Source: Desulfotalea sp. | Lineage (GTDB): Bacteria > Desulfobacterota > Desulfobulbia > Desulfobulbales > Desulfocapsaceae | Length of the DNA: 64,000 nt | Assembly: GCA_002733995.1 (NCBI GenBank) | Contig: NVXR01000001.1 | Location: 1 to 64,000, forward strand | Direction: 5' to 3' | Shown here: piece after piece, positions 10,006 through 18,809 of the stretch | Layout: the number at the start of each line of letters is the position of its first letter | How positions within the stretch are numbered: position 1 is the first letter of the stretch | Made by a program: the position numbers and the translations under genes | Notes under the pieces: generated by a model | Database searches by the model: none | The model's input: only the letters and a program-made list of their open reading frames with translations | What the model was told of the DNA's origin: nothing

Positions 10006-10305
10006 ATGGATAAAGACACTGAATTGAAACGATTGGAGCAGTTTGTAGAAAAGCTTTTGTTGAGTTTTGCTGAATTAAAAGAAGAAAGAAAAAGGCTTCT
10101 GGGCGTCATAAACGAAAGAGATGCTCAAATTGCTGAGCTAGAAGGTGATATCACTTCTAAGGATAGTGAACGTTCAGAAATCAGTCTTCGTGTTGGAAGG
10201 TTGGTTGAGCAGATAGAAGACTGGGAGTTTGATCTGGATGACGATGATAGTCTCAGTGATGTTGGTGCTTCTCTGAAAGAAAGCGCTGCAGACAACGAGG
10301 GCTAA
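10006..10305 (+). CDS. ZapB-like cell-division coiled-coil protein
   Basis: A 99-residue acidic, almost entirely helical protein with a heptad-like coiled coil (about residues 4-75) and an Asp-rich tail (DLDDDDSLSD). The start is the ATG at 10006, because AAGGAG at 9993-9998 is 7 bases before it; earlier in-frame codons at 9973 and 10000 are worse placed. It lies 116 bases before zapA, a common pairing of zapB-like and zapA genes in delta-type genomes, so a role as an FtsZ-ring-associated factor is inferred from size, coiled coil and context. Sequence identity to enterobacterial ZapB is not evident. Confidence 0.62.
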   Translation: MDKDTELKRLEQFVEKLLLSFAELKEERKRLLGVINERDAQIAELEGDITSKDSERSEISLRVGRLVEQIEDWEFDLDDDDSLSDVGASLKESAADNEG

Positions 10306-10421
10306 TGCCGACGACACCGCAGGCGATGAATCTCGTGGTTGAGCTGATTTATTTTCTTCGCACGGACCCAGTGAGTAGAATGTTGTTTTTTGCCAAAATA
10401 TAGGGTAGGACCGGGATTGTC

Positions 10422-10721
10422 ATGTCAAATAGTGAGCGTTTGGTCGAATTTGAACTTTTAGGCCAAGAATATAGATTTTATACTGCAGCTACCGAGGAGG
10501 AGATGCAGGCTATACTCTCACTTGTACGTCAATTGATAGAGACGGAGCCAAATGCCAATATCGGAACATTAGCCACGGGGAAGAAAGCGATACTTGCCTG
10601 TTTGAACATCGCTTCGCGGTACGTAAAACTGCAGCAGGATTTTACAGACTATCAGGAAAGCACTGAGAAAAGAATAACGATGTTGAGTGATGATATCAAG
10701 GGATTATTATCCGTTGACTAG
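10422..10721 (+). CDS. zapA: Cell division protein ZapA
   Basis: A 99-residue protein with the ZapA pattern: an N-terminal beta part (VEFELLGQEYRFYTAATEEE) followed by a long helix (LATGKKAILACLNIASRYVKLQQDF). It binds FtsZ and promotes filament bundling at the division site. It is followed by the 6S RNA candidate, the same zapA-ssrS order seen in enterobacteria, which supports both calls. Confidence 0.86.
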   Translation: MSNSERLVEFELLGQEYRFYTAATEEEMQAILSLVRQLIETEPNANIGTLATGKKAILACLNIASRYVKLQQDFTDYQESTEKRITMLSDDIKGLLSVD

Positions 10722-10837
10722 AGGTGCTCCTAGGTTATTTTGTTTTCGTTTAGGCTAAAGTCTGCTATAGTTTTATTAGGATTTGAATAAATTTTAGCAC
10801 TGTTTTAAGAGTGAAAAACGGTAGCATTTTTATAAAG

Positions 10838-11010
10838 TTTCCCTGCATTGTTGGTGATAATCAGTGTGTGTTGAGCCAACTCTCAAAAAAAGGGTACCTT
10901 CTCTTTTGGCGTAAGGGAGGTCATTTTTTGACTTACCTGAAGTTAATATAAGGCTGCCCACCTATTTAATAGGTTTAACTTTCCTGGTTACACGGCAGTG
11001 TGGGGATTTT
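10838..11010 (+). ncRNA. ssrS: 6S RNA (RNA polymerase-sigma70 regulator)
   Basis: A non-coding stretch just after zapA. The 5' arm TCCCTGCATTGTTG (10840-10853) pairs with the 3' arm CGGCAGTGTGGGGA (10993-11006) over all 14 positions if G-U pairs are allowed. This gives the closing stem of a rod about 170 nt long, close to the 184 nt of E. coli 6S RNA. The 3' half contains a small hairpin ACCTAT/ATAGGT (10960-10974) followed by GGTTACA, the same arrangement as the 3' side of the E. coli central bubble. A TATAAA at 10831-10836 could be the -10 element and a T-rich run follows the 3' arm. The structure is hand-folded. Confidence 0.75.
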
Positions 11011-11613
11011 TATTTGCATAACTCGTATCATCGAAAATGACCTTACTTTCCGGATACCTCGTCGGTACTGAGAGGTACAGTAAAAATATTAATCCGGTTA
11101 AACATATAATTGAAGATTGACAGCTGCAATATAGGCAGATGGAACAAAGTACGAATTGAGGAAAACAGGATTACTCTTTGGACGATGTAGCTAGGGAATA
11201 TGGTTATCAGGAAGTGTGGTGTAAATATTGTAATGCCAGGAGATCTTTCTGATGTGTTGAGGCGGAAGATATCCTTTTTTGGTATAGGTGTGGTGCCACT
11301 TCAAAGAGCTGTTTGATGTTTTTTTTCTGAGGAAATTGTTGCAGGATCCTGTTATTGCAATTGAATTTTGATCGGAAAATTGATGTATGGTTTTGAATAT
11401 CCTTTGATCTTATACAAAATATTCTTGTGGAGTTTGTCCATATTTATATTCACATTACGTTTTGAGTAAGCCTTTAGGTGAGTCTTAAGGATTCGGGGCG
11501 TAGAAGCAGTTTAGCGCCGTTTTTTTGCCACTCCATTTGAGATCTTCTTTCTCTCTTTATTTTGTTTTATCTCCTTTCTTGTGTTTGTCAGTCGCTACCT
11601 ATAGGACTGCTCC
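11011..11613. other. 603-base intergenic region between 6S RNA and rny
   Basis: No intact gene. It holds a short interrupted zinc-ribbon-like frame (described separately). Near the right end, GGCG (around 11497) and GCGCC (around 11514) flank a 13-base loop and are followed by seven T, a weak terminator-like hairpin with a mismatch. Downstream of that is a pyrimidine-rich stretch leading to the rny start. Confidence 0.5.
11139..11330 (+). pseudogene. Possible broken small zinc-ribbon reading frame with two in-frame TGA codons
   Basis: From an ATG at 11139 a single frame runs to the TGA at 11328, interrupted by TGA at 11157 and 11250. Between them it reads DDVAREYGYQEVWCKYCNAR, and after the second TGA it continues in the same frame with WYRCGATSKSC. 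A CxxC pair followed later by further Cys and aromatic residues is zinc-ribbon-like. No ribosome binding site or selenocysteine insertion hairpin is obvious. It may be a decayed gene or chance. Confidence 0.3.
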
Positions 11614-13179
11614 ATGGATTTCATAAATCATCCATTTCTCTTTGCAGGTATTGGCCTCGTGGCAGGTGTATTTTTTGGTTTTCTTCTCCGGAGAATCATA
11701 GTTGAGGGCAACCAAAAAAATATACAAACCCAGAGTAGACACATAATTGAAAATGCGATTGTCGAAGCTGATCAGCACAAAAAAGAGGCTTTGCTTCAAA
11801 GTAAAGAAGCTGCATATAAGGTAAAACAAGCCTTGGAGGATGAACTCAATGCGGAGCGAGATGATCTTAAAGACGAACAACGACAGTTAAAAAGAAAAAG
11901 AGATAGCTTAAAGCGTGAATGGGACAGTTTTGATAGAAAGCAGACCGATCTACTCACAAAAGAACAACGGATGCAAGGTGTTGAAAGTGATTGGCAGGAA
12001 AAGCATAAAGAGATTGACGTTCTGGTTAGTCAAAAAAGATATGAACTGGCTAAAATAGCAGGACTTTCGCAGGACGAAGCGAAGAAACTGTTAATGGAGT
12101 CACTTGAGAGTGAAGCACGCATGGATGCCGCCAAAAAACTGGCACGCATTGAAAACGAAATGAAGCTAGAGGCAGATCGGAAGGGTAAAAATATTCTTGC
12201 CCTGGCTATTTCCCGTTACGCCGGTGACTATGTCGCAGATCGAACCGTTTCCATGGTGCCTCTGCCAAGTGATGAGATGAAAGGGCGGATTATTGGCAGG
12301 GAAGGTCGTAACATCCGGGCCATAGAAGCTGCTACGGGAATCGATATTATCATAGACGATACACCGGAAGCTGTTATCCTCTCGGGCTTTAATCCGGTAC
12401 GAAGAGAAGTTGCCCGCCAGGCATTATTGCAGCTGATTGGTGACGGTAGGATTCATCCAGGTCGTATTGAAGAAGTTGTAGAAAAGGTCACTAAAGAACT
12501 TGAACTAACAATGCGTGAAGCCGGCGAGCAGGCAACGTTTGATGTTGGCGCCCACGGCGTGCATATGGAGATTATCAAGCTGCTTGGACGTTTGAAATAC
12601 AGAACCAGCTACGGGCAAAATGTACTACAGCACTCTTTGGAGGTTTCTTTTCTCTGTGGCATTATGGCCTCCGAGCTGGGCGTAGATGTAAAACTGGCTA
12701 AACGGGCCGGTTTACTCCATGACATCGGCAAGGCAGTAGATCATGAAGTCGAAGGATCCCATGCTGTAATTGGCCGGGATCTGGCTAAGAAATACGGTGA
12801 GTGTGATGAAGTTGTCTATGCAATAGGGGCCCATCATGAAGACCAGCCGCCGCTGAGTGTTATCGATGTACTGGTGCAGTCTGCAGATGCGCTTTCTGGT
12901 GCCCGGCCCGGCGCGAGAAAAGAGATGCTACAGAGTTACGTTAAGCGTTTGGAAGATCTGGAGGCAATTGCTAATGATTTTCCAGGGGTCGAAAAATCAT
13001 ACGCCATACAGGCAGGCCGTGATTTACGCATTATTGTTGATTCTAATAAAATTAAAGATGAAGATGCAACCATCCTCAGCCAGGATATAGCACGGTCCAT
13101 TGAGGACAAGTTAACGTACCCAGGGCAGATACGAGTGACGGTTATACGGGAAACCCGTGTGGTAGAATACGCAAAATAG
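11614..13179 (+). CDS. rny: Ribonuclease Y
   Basis: A membrane-anchored endoribonuclease of 521 residues that starts decay of many mRNAs. Order: N-terminal membrane helix (about 8-28, [19 protein letters not shown]); long charged coiled coil (about 30-190); KH domain (about 205-270) with [21 protein letters not shown] domain (about 330-430) with [13 protein letters not shown], including the metal-binding HD pair; and a conserved C-terminal domain ending [10 protein letters not shown]. The length matches the family. It is followed 21 bases later by tyrS, probably on the same transcript. Confidence 0.96.
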   Translation: MDFINHPFLFAGIGLVAGVFFGFLLRRIIVEGNQKNIQTQSRHIIENAIVEADQHKKEALLQSKEAAYKVKQALEDELNAERDDLKDEQRQLKRKRDSLKREWDSFDRKQTDLLTKEQRMQGVESDWQEKHKEIDVLVSQKRYELAKIAGLSQDEAKKLLMESLESEARMDAAKKLARIENEMKLEADRKGKNILALAISRYAGDYVADRTVSMVPLPSDEMKGRIIGREGRNIRAIEAATGIDIIIDDTPEAVILSGFNPVRREVARQALLQLIGDGRIHPGRIEEVVEKVTKELELTMREAGEQATFDVGAHGVHMEIIKLLGRLKYRTSYGQNVLQHSLEVSFLCGIMASELGVDVKLAKRAGLLHDIGKAVDHEVEGSHAVIGRDLAKKYGECDEVVYAIGAHHEDQPPLSVIDVLVQSADALSGARPGARKEMLQSYVKRLEDLEAIANDFPGVEKSYAIQAGRDLRIIVDSNKIKDEDATILSQDIARSIEDKLTYPGQIRVTVIRETRVVEYAK

Positions 13180-13200
13180 AAAGATATAGGTTTAAGAATA

Positions 13201-14415
13201 ATGGCTTCAATTGAAGAGCAGCTCGAATTGATAGAAAGGGGAGTAGTAGAATGTATTTCCCGGGATGAGTTAGTTAAAAAATTAAAGAAATCTGAAGAGA
13301 CTGGCGTGCCCCTTACGGTTAAAGCAGGGTTTGATCCAACTGCGCCGGACTTGCACCTAGGTCATACTGTTTTACTACAGAAGCTAAAGCATTTTCAGGA
13401 TCTTGGACATAATGTTCAATTCCTGATTGGTGACTTTACAGGTATGATAGGCGATCCCACAGGAAAGTCAGATACCAGAAAAGCACTCACCGCTGAGCAA
13501 GTAGCGGCAAATGCTGAAACGTATAAGACCCAGGTCTTCAAAATTCTTGACCCTATTAAAACGAAGATAGTTTTTAACAGTAGTTGGTGCAACAAGCTCA
13601 CATCCACAGATATGATCAAACTGGCTTCGGAATTAACCGTGGCAAGAATGCTTGAGCGTGATGATTTTAAGAAGCGTTTTGAAACAGGAAAACCAATATT
13701 TATCCATGAGTTCATGTACCCGTTGTTACAGGGATATGATTCGGTTGCTATGCACGCCGATGTTGAGCTTGGTGGCACAGATCAGCTTTTTAATCTATTG
13801 ATGGGTAGAGATCTCCAGCGTTCTAGGGGGCAGGCTCCGCAGGTTGTCATCACCATGCCGCTTTTAGAAGGTTTGGACGGTGTTAATAAAATGAGTAAGT
13901 CCCTTGGTAATTATATCGGTATAACGGATTCACCCGATAATATTTATGGCAAGGTTCTCTCTATTTCCGATGATCTTATGTTCCGTTATTTCTCTCTCTT
14001 GAGCGACTTGAGTACGGATGAAATTGAAGCTCTGAGATCAAAAATCGCAGACGGGGTTTTGCATCCTAAGATTGTAAAACAGCAACTTGCACGCGAACTC
14101 ACAGCCCGGTACCACGGTCAAGAGGCTGCACTTACTGCCGAACACAACTTTGAGACAGTGTTTAAGAAGGGTGGTATTCCCGATGATGTGCCTGAATTTA
14201 TCAGCAAAACTACAGAACCGGTTGCCCTACCAAACCTGTTGGCCGATGCAGGTCTTGTCAAGTCTACTTCCGAGGCGAGAAGAATGATAAAGCAGAGTGC
14301 TGTTTCTATCGACGGTGAAAAAATAACCGATGGTAATGCTTTAATTGATGCCAGTGGTGAAATTCTTATAAAAGTTGGGAAGAGACGTTTTTGTAAGGTG
14401 ATATTCTCGGCGTAA
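13201..14415 (+). CDS. tyrS: Tyrosine-tRNA ligase
   Basis: Cytoplasmic enzyme that charges tRNA-Tyr. The class I features are present: HLGH (HIGH motif, around residue 50, in [19 protein letters not shown]), the KMSKS motif (KMSKSLG, about 230) and a C-terminal S4-like RNA-binding domain (about 340-404, [20 protein letters not shown]). At 404 residues with HLGHTVLL it belongs to the TyrRZ-type bacterial subgroup rather than the E. coli-type. It follows rny and is closed by a strong terminator. Confidence 0.96.
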   Translation: MASIEEQLELIERGVVECISRDELVKKLKKSEETGVPLTVKAGFDPTAPDLHLGHTVLLQKLKHFQDLGHNVQFLIGDFTGMIGDPTGKSDTRKALTAEQVAANAETYKTQVFKILDPIKTKIVFNSSWCNKLTSTDMIKLASELTVARMLERDDFKKRFETGKPIFIHEFMYPLLQGYDSVAMHADVELGGTDQLFNLLMGRDLQRSRGQAPQVVITMPLLEGLDGVNKMSKSLGNYIGITDSPDNIYGKVLSISDDLMFRYFSLLSDLSTDEIEALRSKIADGVLHPKIVKQQLARELTARYHGQEAALTAEHNFETVFKKGGIPDDVPEFISKTTEPVALPNLLADAGLVKSTSEARRMIKQSAVSIDGEKITDGNALIDASGEILIKVGKRRFCKVIFSA

Positions 14416-14436
14416 TATAACGAGACAGTTCATAAA

Positions 14437-14475
14437 AAAGGCCCCGTAACTATTGAGTTACGGGGCCTTTTTTTG
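14437..14475 (+). terminator. Rho-independent terminator after tyrS
   Basis: AAAGGCCCCGTAAC (14437-14450) pairs perfectly with GTTACGGGGCCTTT (14457-14470) around a 6-base loop and is followed by a T run. It closes the rny-tyrS unit. The A run on the 5' side may let it also work weakly in the other direction. Confidence 0.93.
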
Positions 14476-14495
14476 TCTGACATCAGGGGAATCGA

Positions 14496-14520
14496 GGGAC
14501 AGAAATTCAGGGACTGTCCC
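14496..14520. repeat. Short inverted repeat resembling a REP-type hairpin
   Basis: GGGACAG (14496-14502) and CTGTCCC (14514-14520) form a 7-base stem with an 11-base loop. GGGACAG/CTGTCCC hairpins are commonly seen around REP-associated transposase (IS200-like) elements in related bacteria. No transposase is present here, and the rest of the gap up to the Fur-family gene holds no recognisable gene. Confidence 0.35.
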
Positions 14521-14647
14521 TGGGTTCTAACTCCGCCTAAAATCGAGGTTTTTCAATCACACAAGTGCAGTCATATGCCTAATATTGCGAGTAACTTTTT
14601 GCTAGCAGTAACGCAGCATTTGGGCATAAGGCGTCTCCGGCAAGCCC

Positions 14648-15064
14648 CTAGTTGATAGCTGACTTCTTCTGGGAGATTTGGCAATCGTGGCAAATGCCAC
14701 TGAATTCAATATGGTGCCCTAGAATTTCATAGTTACTGACATTTGCGGCGAGCTGGTTGATCTGATCTTGCACCTTCATATGAACGTCATCAACTTTACC
14801 ACAAGAGCTGCAGCGTATATGGTAGTGGGGCTCCACCGTTGCGTCAAACCGTTTTTGTGTGCCACCAACTTCAAGTTTGAGGATGACTCCACCGTCTGCC
14901 ATGAGTTCAAGATTTCTGTAGACTGTACCCAATCCGATACGAGGTAATCGTTTGCGAACCATATCGTATACCTCATTTGCGGTGGGGTGGGATGTGACCT
15001 TCGCAAGTTCTTCTAGAATGATCTGGCGCTGTGTAGTCAACCGCATATTAGGCAACTGTTCCAT
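14648..15064 (-). CDS. Fur-family transcriptional regulator (PerR/Fur-like)
   Basis: A DNA-binding regulator of 138 residues. The N-terminal winged helix (MRLTTQRQIILEELA... HPTANEVYDMVRKR... GLGTVYRNLELMADGG) carries the Fur-family recognition-helix signature. The dimerisation half has HYHIRCSSCGKVDD, with CSSC as the first half of the structural zinc site and CHDC near the end as the second half. The subgroup (Fur, PerR or Zur) cannot be fixed from motifs; the four-Cys zinc site and length are compatible with PerR. GAGG lies 8 bases before the ATG. A palindrome upstream may be its own operator. Confidence 0.9.
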   Translation of the reverse strand: MEQLPNMRLTTQRQIILEELAKVTSHPTANEVYDMVRKRLPRIGLGTVYRNLELMADGGVILKLEVGGTQKRFDATVEPHYHIRCSSCGKVDDVHMKVQDQINQLAANVSNYEILGHHIEFSGICHDCQISQKKSAIN

Positions 15065-15087
15065 GACTGAACCTCTAAAATATTATT

Positions 15088-15115
15088 GATAAGTTATATT
15101 AGATAACATTTTATC
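15088..15115. promoter_or_regulatory. Candidate Fur/PerR-type operator upstream of the Fur-family gene
   Basis: AT-rich nested palindrome: GTTAT (15093-15097) and ATAAC (15103-15107) with a 5-base spacer, flanked by GATAA (15088-15092) and TTATC (15111-15115). It lies 24-50 bases upstream of the start, a position suited to autoregulation. The match to the Fur/PerR consensus is approximate. Confidence 0.45.
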
Positions 15116-15192
15116 CTATGTCGGGAAAAATGCAATTAAAAACCAGTTGGGATGGTTGATTACAAAAGGATCAGGCCATTGGTGAGAAACTA

Positions 15193-16488
15193 TCATTTCT
15201 GGTTTGGGTGTATCTGTGGATTAAAATAGCCAAATTTGAGACTTGGGAACCTTTGTTTTAACTTACTCACCCAAACTCGGATGCCCAGACAAGGCGTATC
15301 TTCACTTAAGCCGAGTGTCTTGAGGTAGAGTTCTGGATCCATGTTGAAATTACGCAGTTGAATAAAGTCGAGATGATGATTTTCAATGACATGACAGAGT
15401 GCAGCATACTCATCTTTACTATCTGTAAATCCAGGAAATACAAAATAATTTAGTGATACGAAGCGGCCTCTTTCCTTCATCATGTCTATGGAAAGTAAGA
15501 CATCGTTAAAGGTATATCCAATGGGCCGATAGTAGAGATTATAATACTTTTCTTGGCATGAATTGATACTCACCCGAAGGCTGTCAAGCCCAGCATCAGC
15601 AAGTCTCGCGATCTTCTTGGGTAGGCTGGAGTTGGAGTTGAGATTGATCGTTCCTATAGAGGTGTTCTTACGTATTTCAATTATGGACTTTTCAAGTACA
15701 TCCGCCTGCATAAGAGGTTCGCCTTCACAACCTTGACCAAAACTGACAATTGGATTGTCAGCTGTACGAAGATGCTGGATAGCGATTTCAGCCACCTCAC
15801 TAACGTCAGGTACAAATTTAATACGGTCTTGGGTGGATGGGCAGCAACCGGATTCCTGGAGAGAGATGCACCCAATACATCGAGCGTTGCAGGTTGGAGA
15901 TGTGGGTAGAGGGGCCTCCCAACGTTCCATAAAATAATTTCTTGCAGCTGGACATCCATAGGTGAGACAGCAGTGACCTAGATGCTGGATAAGCCTGTTG
16001 TCGGGGAATTGATCGAGTTTAATTCGCGTTTTCTGGTTAACCGTTTCCTGGCTGTACTGGTTAAAGTCTTGTCGGACATCCATGTCGCTTCTAAAGGCGG
16101 TGACCCAGAATCTATTGTCGAACCAGCCAACGGCGGTATAGGCAAAGAGCGGTAGGGTAGGGGCATTGTCTAACGTCTGATAGCCGGTGGAGTAGATTGA
16201 GGTGTGAGCCGGGGATATAAATGCTGAGACTGCTTGGGCAATGCCCCCGGAGTTATAAGGATCTTCTGCCAGCAGAGCTGGTTCCTTATCCTTGGAATCC
16301 CAACCAATAGCTAAGCGTTTTGGTAGGGTGAAAAGTTCACTGCCCTCTGGGAGTGGGATGAGATCTTTGAGCTCCGGTCGATAAAAACGACCATTACTCA
16401 TGCCAACCATTTCCAGTTCGGGGAATTCGGTAATATTATCATCCTTGTCTGCAAAGAGCAGACAAGGCATTTTAAGGGGATGTTCCAT
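15193..16488 (-). CDS. Radical SAM protein of unknown substrate
   Basis: A 431-residue protein with a radical SAM core in the middle: CNARCIGC (about residue 200, CX3CX2C for the 4Fe-4S cluster), a glycine-rich SFGQGCEGEPL segment (SAM contact), and NLNSNSSLPKKIARL. The first 190 residues have no recognised domain and may bind substrate. Extra Cys (CCPST) follow the cluster motif. AAGG precedes the ATG. It reads opposite to pal and could share a short transcript with no other gene. Substrate unknown. Confidence 0.85.
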   Translation of the reverse strand: MEHPLKMPCLLFADKDDNITEFPELEMVGMSNGRFYRPELKDLIPLPEGSELFTLPKRLAIGWDSKDKEPALLAEDPYNSGGIAQAVSAFISPAHTSIYSTGYQTLDNAPTLPLFAYTAVGWFDNRFWVTAFRSDMDVRQDFNQYSQETVNQKTRIKLDQFPDNRLIQHLGHCCLTYGCPAARNYFMERWEAPLPTSPTCNARCIGCISLQESGCCPSTQDRIKFVPDVSEVAEIAIQHLRTADNPIVSFGQGCEGEPLMQADVLEKSIIEIRKNTSIGTINLNSNSSLPKKIARLADAGLDSLRVSINSCQEKYYNLYYRPIGYTFNDVLLSIDMMKERGRFVSLNYFVFPGFTDSKDEYAALCHVIENHHLDFIQLRNFNMDPELYLKTLGLSEDTPCLGIRVWVSKLKQRFPSLKFGYFNPQIHPNQK

Positions 16489-16636
16489 TTCAGTGCCTTA
16501 CTCCAAAATTCCTGCTATACTTAACAAGTAATTGGAGTGTTTGTAGAAAGTGAGTAAGGTGAAGCTACCTCAAAAAAATAACGGACGCAGGCAGACATTC
16601 TTGGCACTGATCCTGGTTACATTGTCGTCTCAGCTG

Positions 16637-17059
16637 TTACGGCCTGAGTATCCTGAACACGGAGTCGACAGCTCTGTAGATGTCGAGGTCATCACCGTAG
16701 ATATCCTGAATGGCAGGATTGTTGATAAGGTCTTCGACTATGTACTGAGTGAAGTAGAGACTTACCACATTAGGGTCTTGGGCGATGGTACGAATTGGAG
16801 CAATTTTCATTTGCAGTTCAAATTCTTCAATGTAGCCGAGTTTACCAAGCTGTGTTTCAAAGGCCTCACGTACTGCGGTGGCAGAGGTCGTCTCGATGAT
16901 CTCTCTGTCAATTAATCTCTGCGCGAGTTTTGCAGCGAATTCAGTGGCATGATCCTTGGCTCTATGGAACATTTTTTTGCGTTCTTGCTCCCGCTTGCGG
17001 TCAATGGTTCGTATCGTTTTGTCTGTGGTTCTGTTGGGGCTGATATTTACTTTAGCCAT
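16637..17059 (-). CDS. Conserved-type hypothetical protein
   Basis: A 140-residue hydrophilic protein with a basic N-terminus (RTIDRKREQERKKMFHRAKDH), then a predicted helical body and an acidic C-terminus (IYGDDLDIYRAVDSVFRIL). No signal peptide, membrane segment or recognised motif. Start is well supported by AGGAG 9 bases before the ATG. It is convergent in direction with no neighbour and its upstream region faces the pal promoter. Function not recognised. Confidence 0.72.
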   Translation of the reverse strand: MAKVNISPNRTTDKTIRTIDRKREQERKKMFHRAKDHATEFAAKLAQRLIDREIIETTSATAVREAFETQLGKLGYIEEFELQMKIAPIRTIAQDPNVVSLYFTQYIVEDLINNPAIQDIYGDDLDIYRAVDSVFRILRP

Positions 17060-17443
17060 TTGAAAAATCTCCTATAGTTGTCATTGCTATAAAAGCAATG
17101 TGAACAATTTTGTCTGTTGTTTGGATAGACATCTTATAATCCGAAAACATAATAATCACTAGTTCAAATTTGTGTTGGATGTGCGATTTATTAAGATTAA
17201 CATTGGTCGATGAAAAACCTCAAAGTTGGCATTACTCTCTGTGAATGTGAATCCCTTGGTACTGTTATTTCGAGGCTAATTTTTTCACTATCTAAAAAAT
17301 GGGTTGAATTAGATTTATATTATTATATATACTTACACGCTTAATTGGAGAAATTTTGAAAAATGTTCTTACATTTTTCTAGCAAAGATGCAAAATATCT
17401 ACTTGTTAGTGAAAATTATACCGAACTTCTGGAGGTTCTTTTA
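17060..17443. other. 384-base intergenic region, divergent promoters
   Basis: Non-coding, AT-rich. It separates the minus-strand hypothetical gene from the pal/ompH genes and holds the promoter candidate described separately. Confidence 0.6.
17304..17333 (+). promoter_or_regulatory. Candidate sigma70 promoter for pal
   Basis: TTGAAT (17304-17309) and TATACT (17328-17333) with an 18-base spacer, about 110 bases before the pal start. Both boxes are near consensus, but the surrounding DNA is AT-rich, so chance matches are likely. Confidence 0.5.
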
Positions 17444-17959
17444 ATGCTTACAAATGTAAAAACTTTATTACCTGCACTTTTGTGTGTTTCTGTTATGACC
17501 CTTACAGGTTGTGGGTCCAAAACAAGCTCTGATGAGGCGCTGGTTGTTGTTACTGCTGGCGAGGCAATGGGTGTTGAAGAATCTCTTGATAGTGCACCCC
17601 GGGGAACCAGTGAAGGACGAACTTCTGAAGGTATGTTACCTATTTATTATAACTTTGATTCTTCTGATGTTGCAGGAGATCAGGTTGCAAGGGTTGAAGT
17701 AAACGCTGAATTTAGTAAGACCAATCCTGAACTTGCCATCAGAATTGAAGGCAATTGTGATGCCCGTGGAACAAATGAATACAATATGGCTCTTGGTGAA
17801 AGAAGAGCTCTTAGCGCTAAGAAATATCTGGTAAATCTTGGAGTGGAAGAGGCTAAACTGACCACTGTCAGCTATGGCGAAGAAAGGATGCTCCTTCACG
17901 GTCATGACGAGTTGTCTTGGGCTCAAAATAGACGGGCTGATTTTGTTGTGGTTGAGTAA
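17444..17959 (+). CDS. pal: Peptidoglycan-associated lipoprotein (OmpA-like), Pal
   Basis: About 171 residues from the ATG at 17444, chosen because GGAGG lies 8 bases upstream and because the protein then begins with a lipoprotein signal ending LTGCGSK (lipidated Cys about residue 23). The C-terminal 100 residues form an OmpA/peptidoglycan-binding domain: YYNFDSSDV, RIEGNCDARGTNEYNMALGE, RRALSAKKYL and the closing RRADFVVVE. It would tether the outer membrane to the cell wall as part of the Tol-Pal system. The neighbour is ompH. tolB is not in the window, which is unusual for pal but not unknown. Confidence 0.88.
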   Translation: MLTNVKTLLPALLCVSVMTLTGCGSKTSSDEALVVVTAGEAMGVEESLDSAPRGTSEGRTSEGMLPIYYNFDSSDVAGDQVARVEVNAEFSKTNPELAIRIEGNCDARGTNEYNMALGERRALSAKKYLVNLGVEEAKLTTVSYGEERMLLHGHDELSWAQNRRADFVVVE

Positions 17960-18002
17960 CCGTTTTTTTTCTTAGATTAACTTATTTTACCGGAGTCGGA
18001 TT

Positions 18003-18530
18003 GTGATCAAACAAGTCTTAAAAGCAATTATAATTACATCATTACTGTTTTTTGGAACACAGGGAGCTATAGCTGCTGATAATAAACTCGGTGTTATGAA
18101 TGTCCAGAAAATCATTATTGAATGTAATGCAGGGAAAACTGCTAAGGCACTTTTTGATGTTAAGATGAATGATCTTCAGGATTCCTTTAAACAGGAAGAG
18201 GCTGTTCTTAAAAAGTTACAGCTGGAAATAAAGAAGAAAAGCTCTGCCTGGAGTGATGAGAAGAAATCTGAAAAGGTGCGAGAATTTCAAAAAAATGGGC
18301 GTGAATTACAGGCAAAAACTGAAGACGCTCGCTATGAAATGAAGCAGTTGCAGGACAAAGAATTACAACCCATCCTCAAGGCCTTGGAAAAAGTTGTTGA
18401 GAAATTTGGCAAAGACGAGGGTTATGCTATGATTCTTGATTCTAAGAATGGAGTTATCTTTTTCGATAAGAGCACTGATTTAAGTGATAGAATCGTAAAA
18501 TTATTGGATAAAGCGATGGCTGACCAGTAG
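18003..18530 (+). CDS. OmpH/Skp-family periplasmic chaperone
   Basis: A 175-residue secreted protein. Signal peptide (residues 1-24, cleavage near AIAA-DN), then a long charged coiled coil and a closing segment (ILKALEKVVEKFGKDEGYAMILD) of Skp type. It holds outer-membrane proteins in the periplasm before assembly. GTG start with GGAG 8 bases before it. It lies 43 bases after pal and ends at a clear terminator. Confidence 0.88.
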   Translation: MIKQVLKAIIITSLLFFGTQGAIAADNKLGVMNVQKIIIECNAGKTAKALFDVKMNDLQDSFKQEEAVLKKLQLEIKKKSSAWSDEKKSEKVREFQKNGRELQAKTEDARYEMKQLQDKELQPILKALEKVVEKFGKDEGYAMILDSKNGVIFFDKSTDLSDRIVKLLDKAMADQ

Positions 18531-18567
18531 TCACATGTACCATATCAACGGCGGGCTGTGTATTATG

Positions 18568-18611
18568 AAACGATGTAGAGGGTGTAACCTTCTACATCGT
18601 TTTGTTTTTTT
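18568..18611 (+). terminator. Rho-independent terminator after ompH
   Basis: CGATGTAGA (18571-18579) pairs with TCTACATCG (18591-18599), extended by AAA/TTT, and is followed by TTTTGTTTTTTT. It closes the pal-ompH unit. Confidence 0.92.
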
Positions 18612-18809
18612 CCGCACCCATATGACGGGTGAGTCAAATTGTAATCTGTGGCAAATAGCAAGCGTCTGATTAATCCTCTGTCTAAGCTAGGGATGGTGCC
18701 GGAACAGTACAAAGATGCGGATTGATATATAATAGTTATAATACTACTCACAAAGCATTTACCCCTATTGCAGGGGCTGTGTAACGATAAGCAATAAAGA
18801 GGCTGTACT

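Noticed and set aside
11139..11330. Selenoprotein interpretation of the interrupted CxxC frame
   Set aside because: No SECIS-like hairpin is visible after either TGA and there is no good start signal. Kept only as a broken-gene candidate.
16550..16915. Plus-strand frame of 121 codons
   Set aside because: It runs opposite the hypothetical minus-strand gene, which has a good Shine-Dalgarno, and shows no motif of its own.
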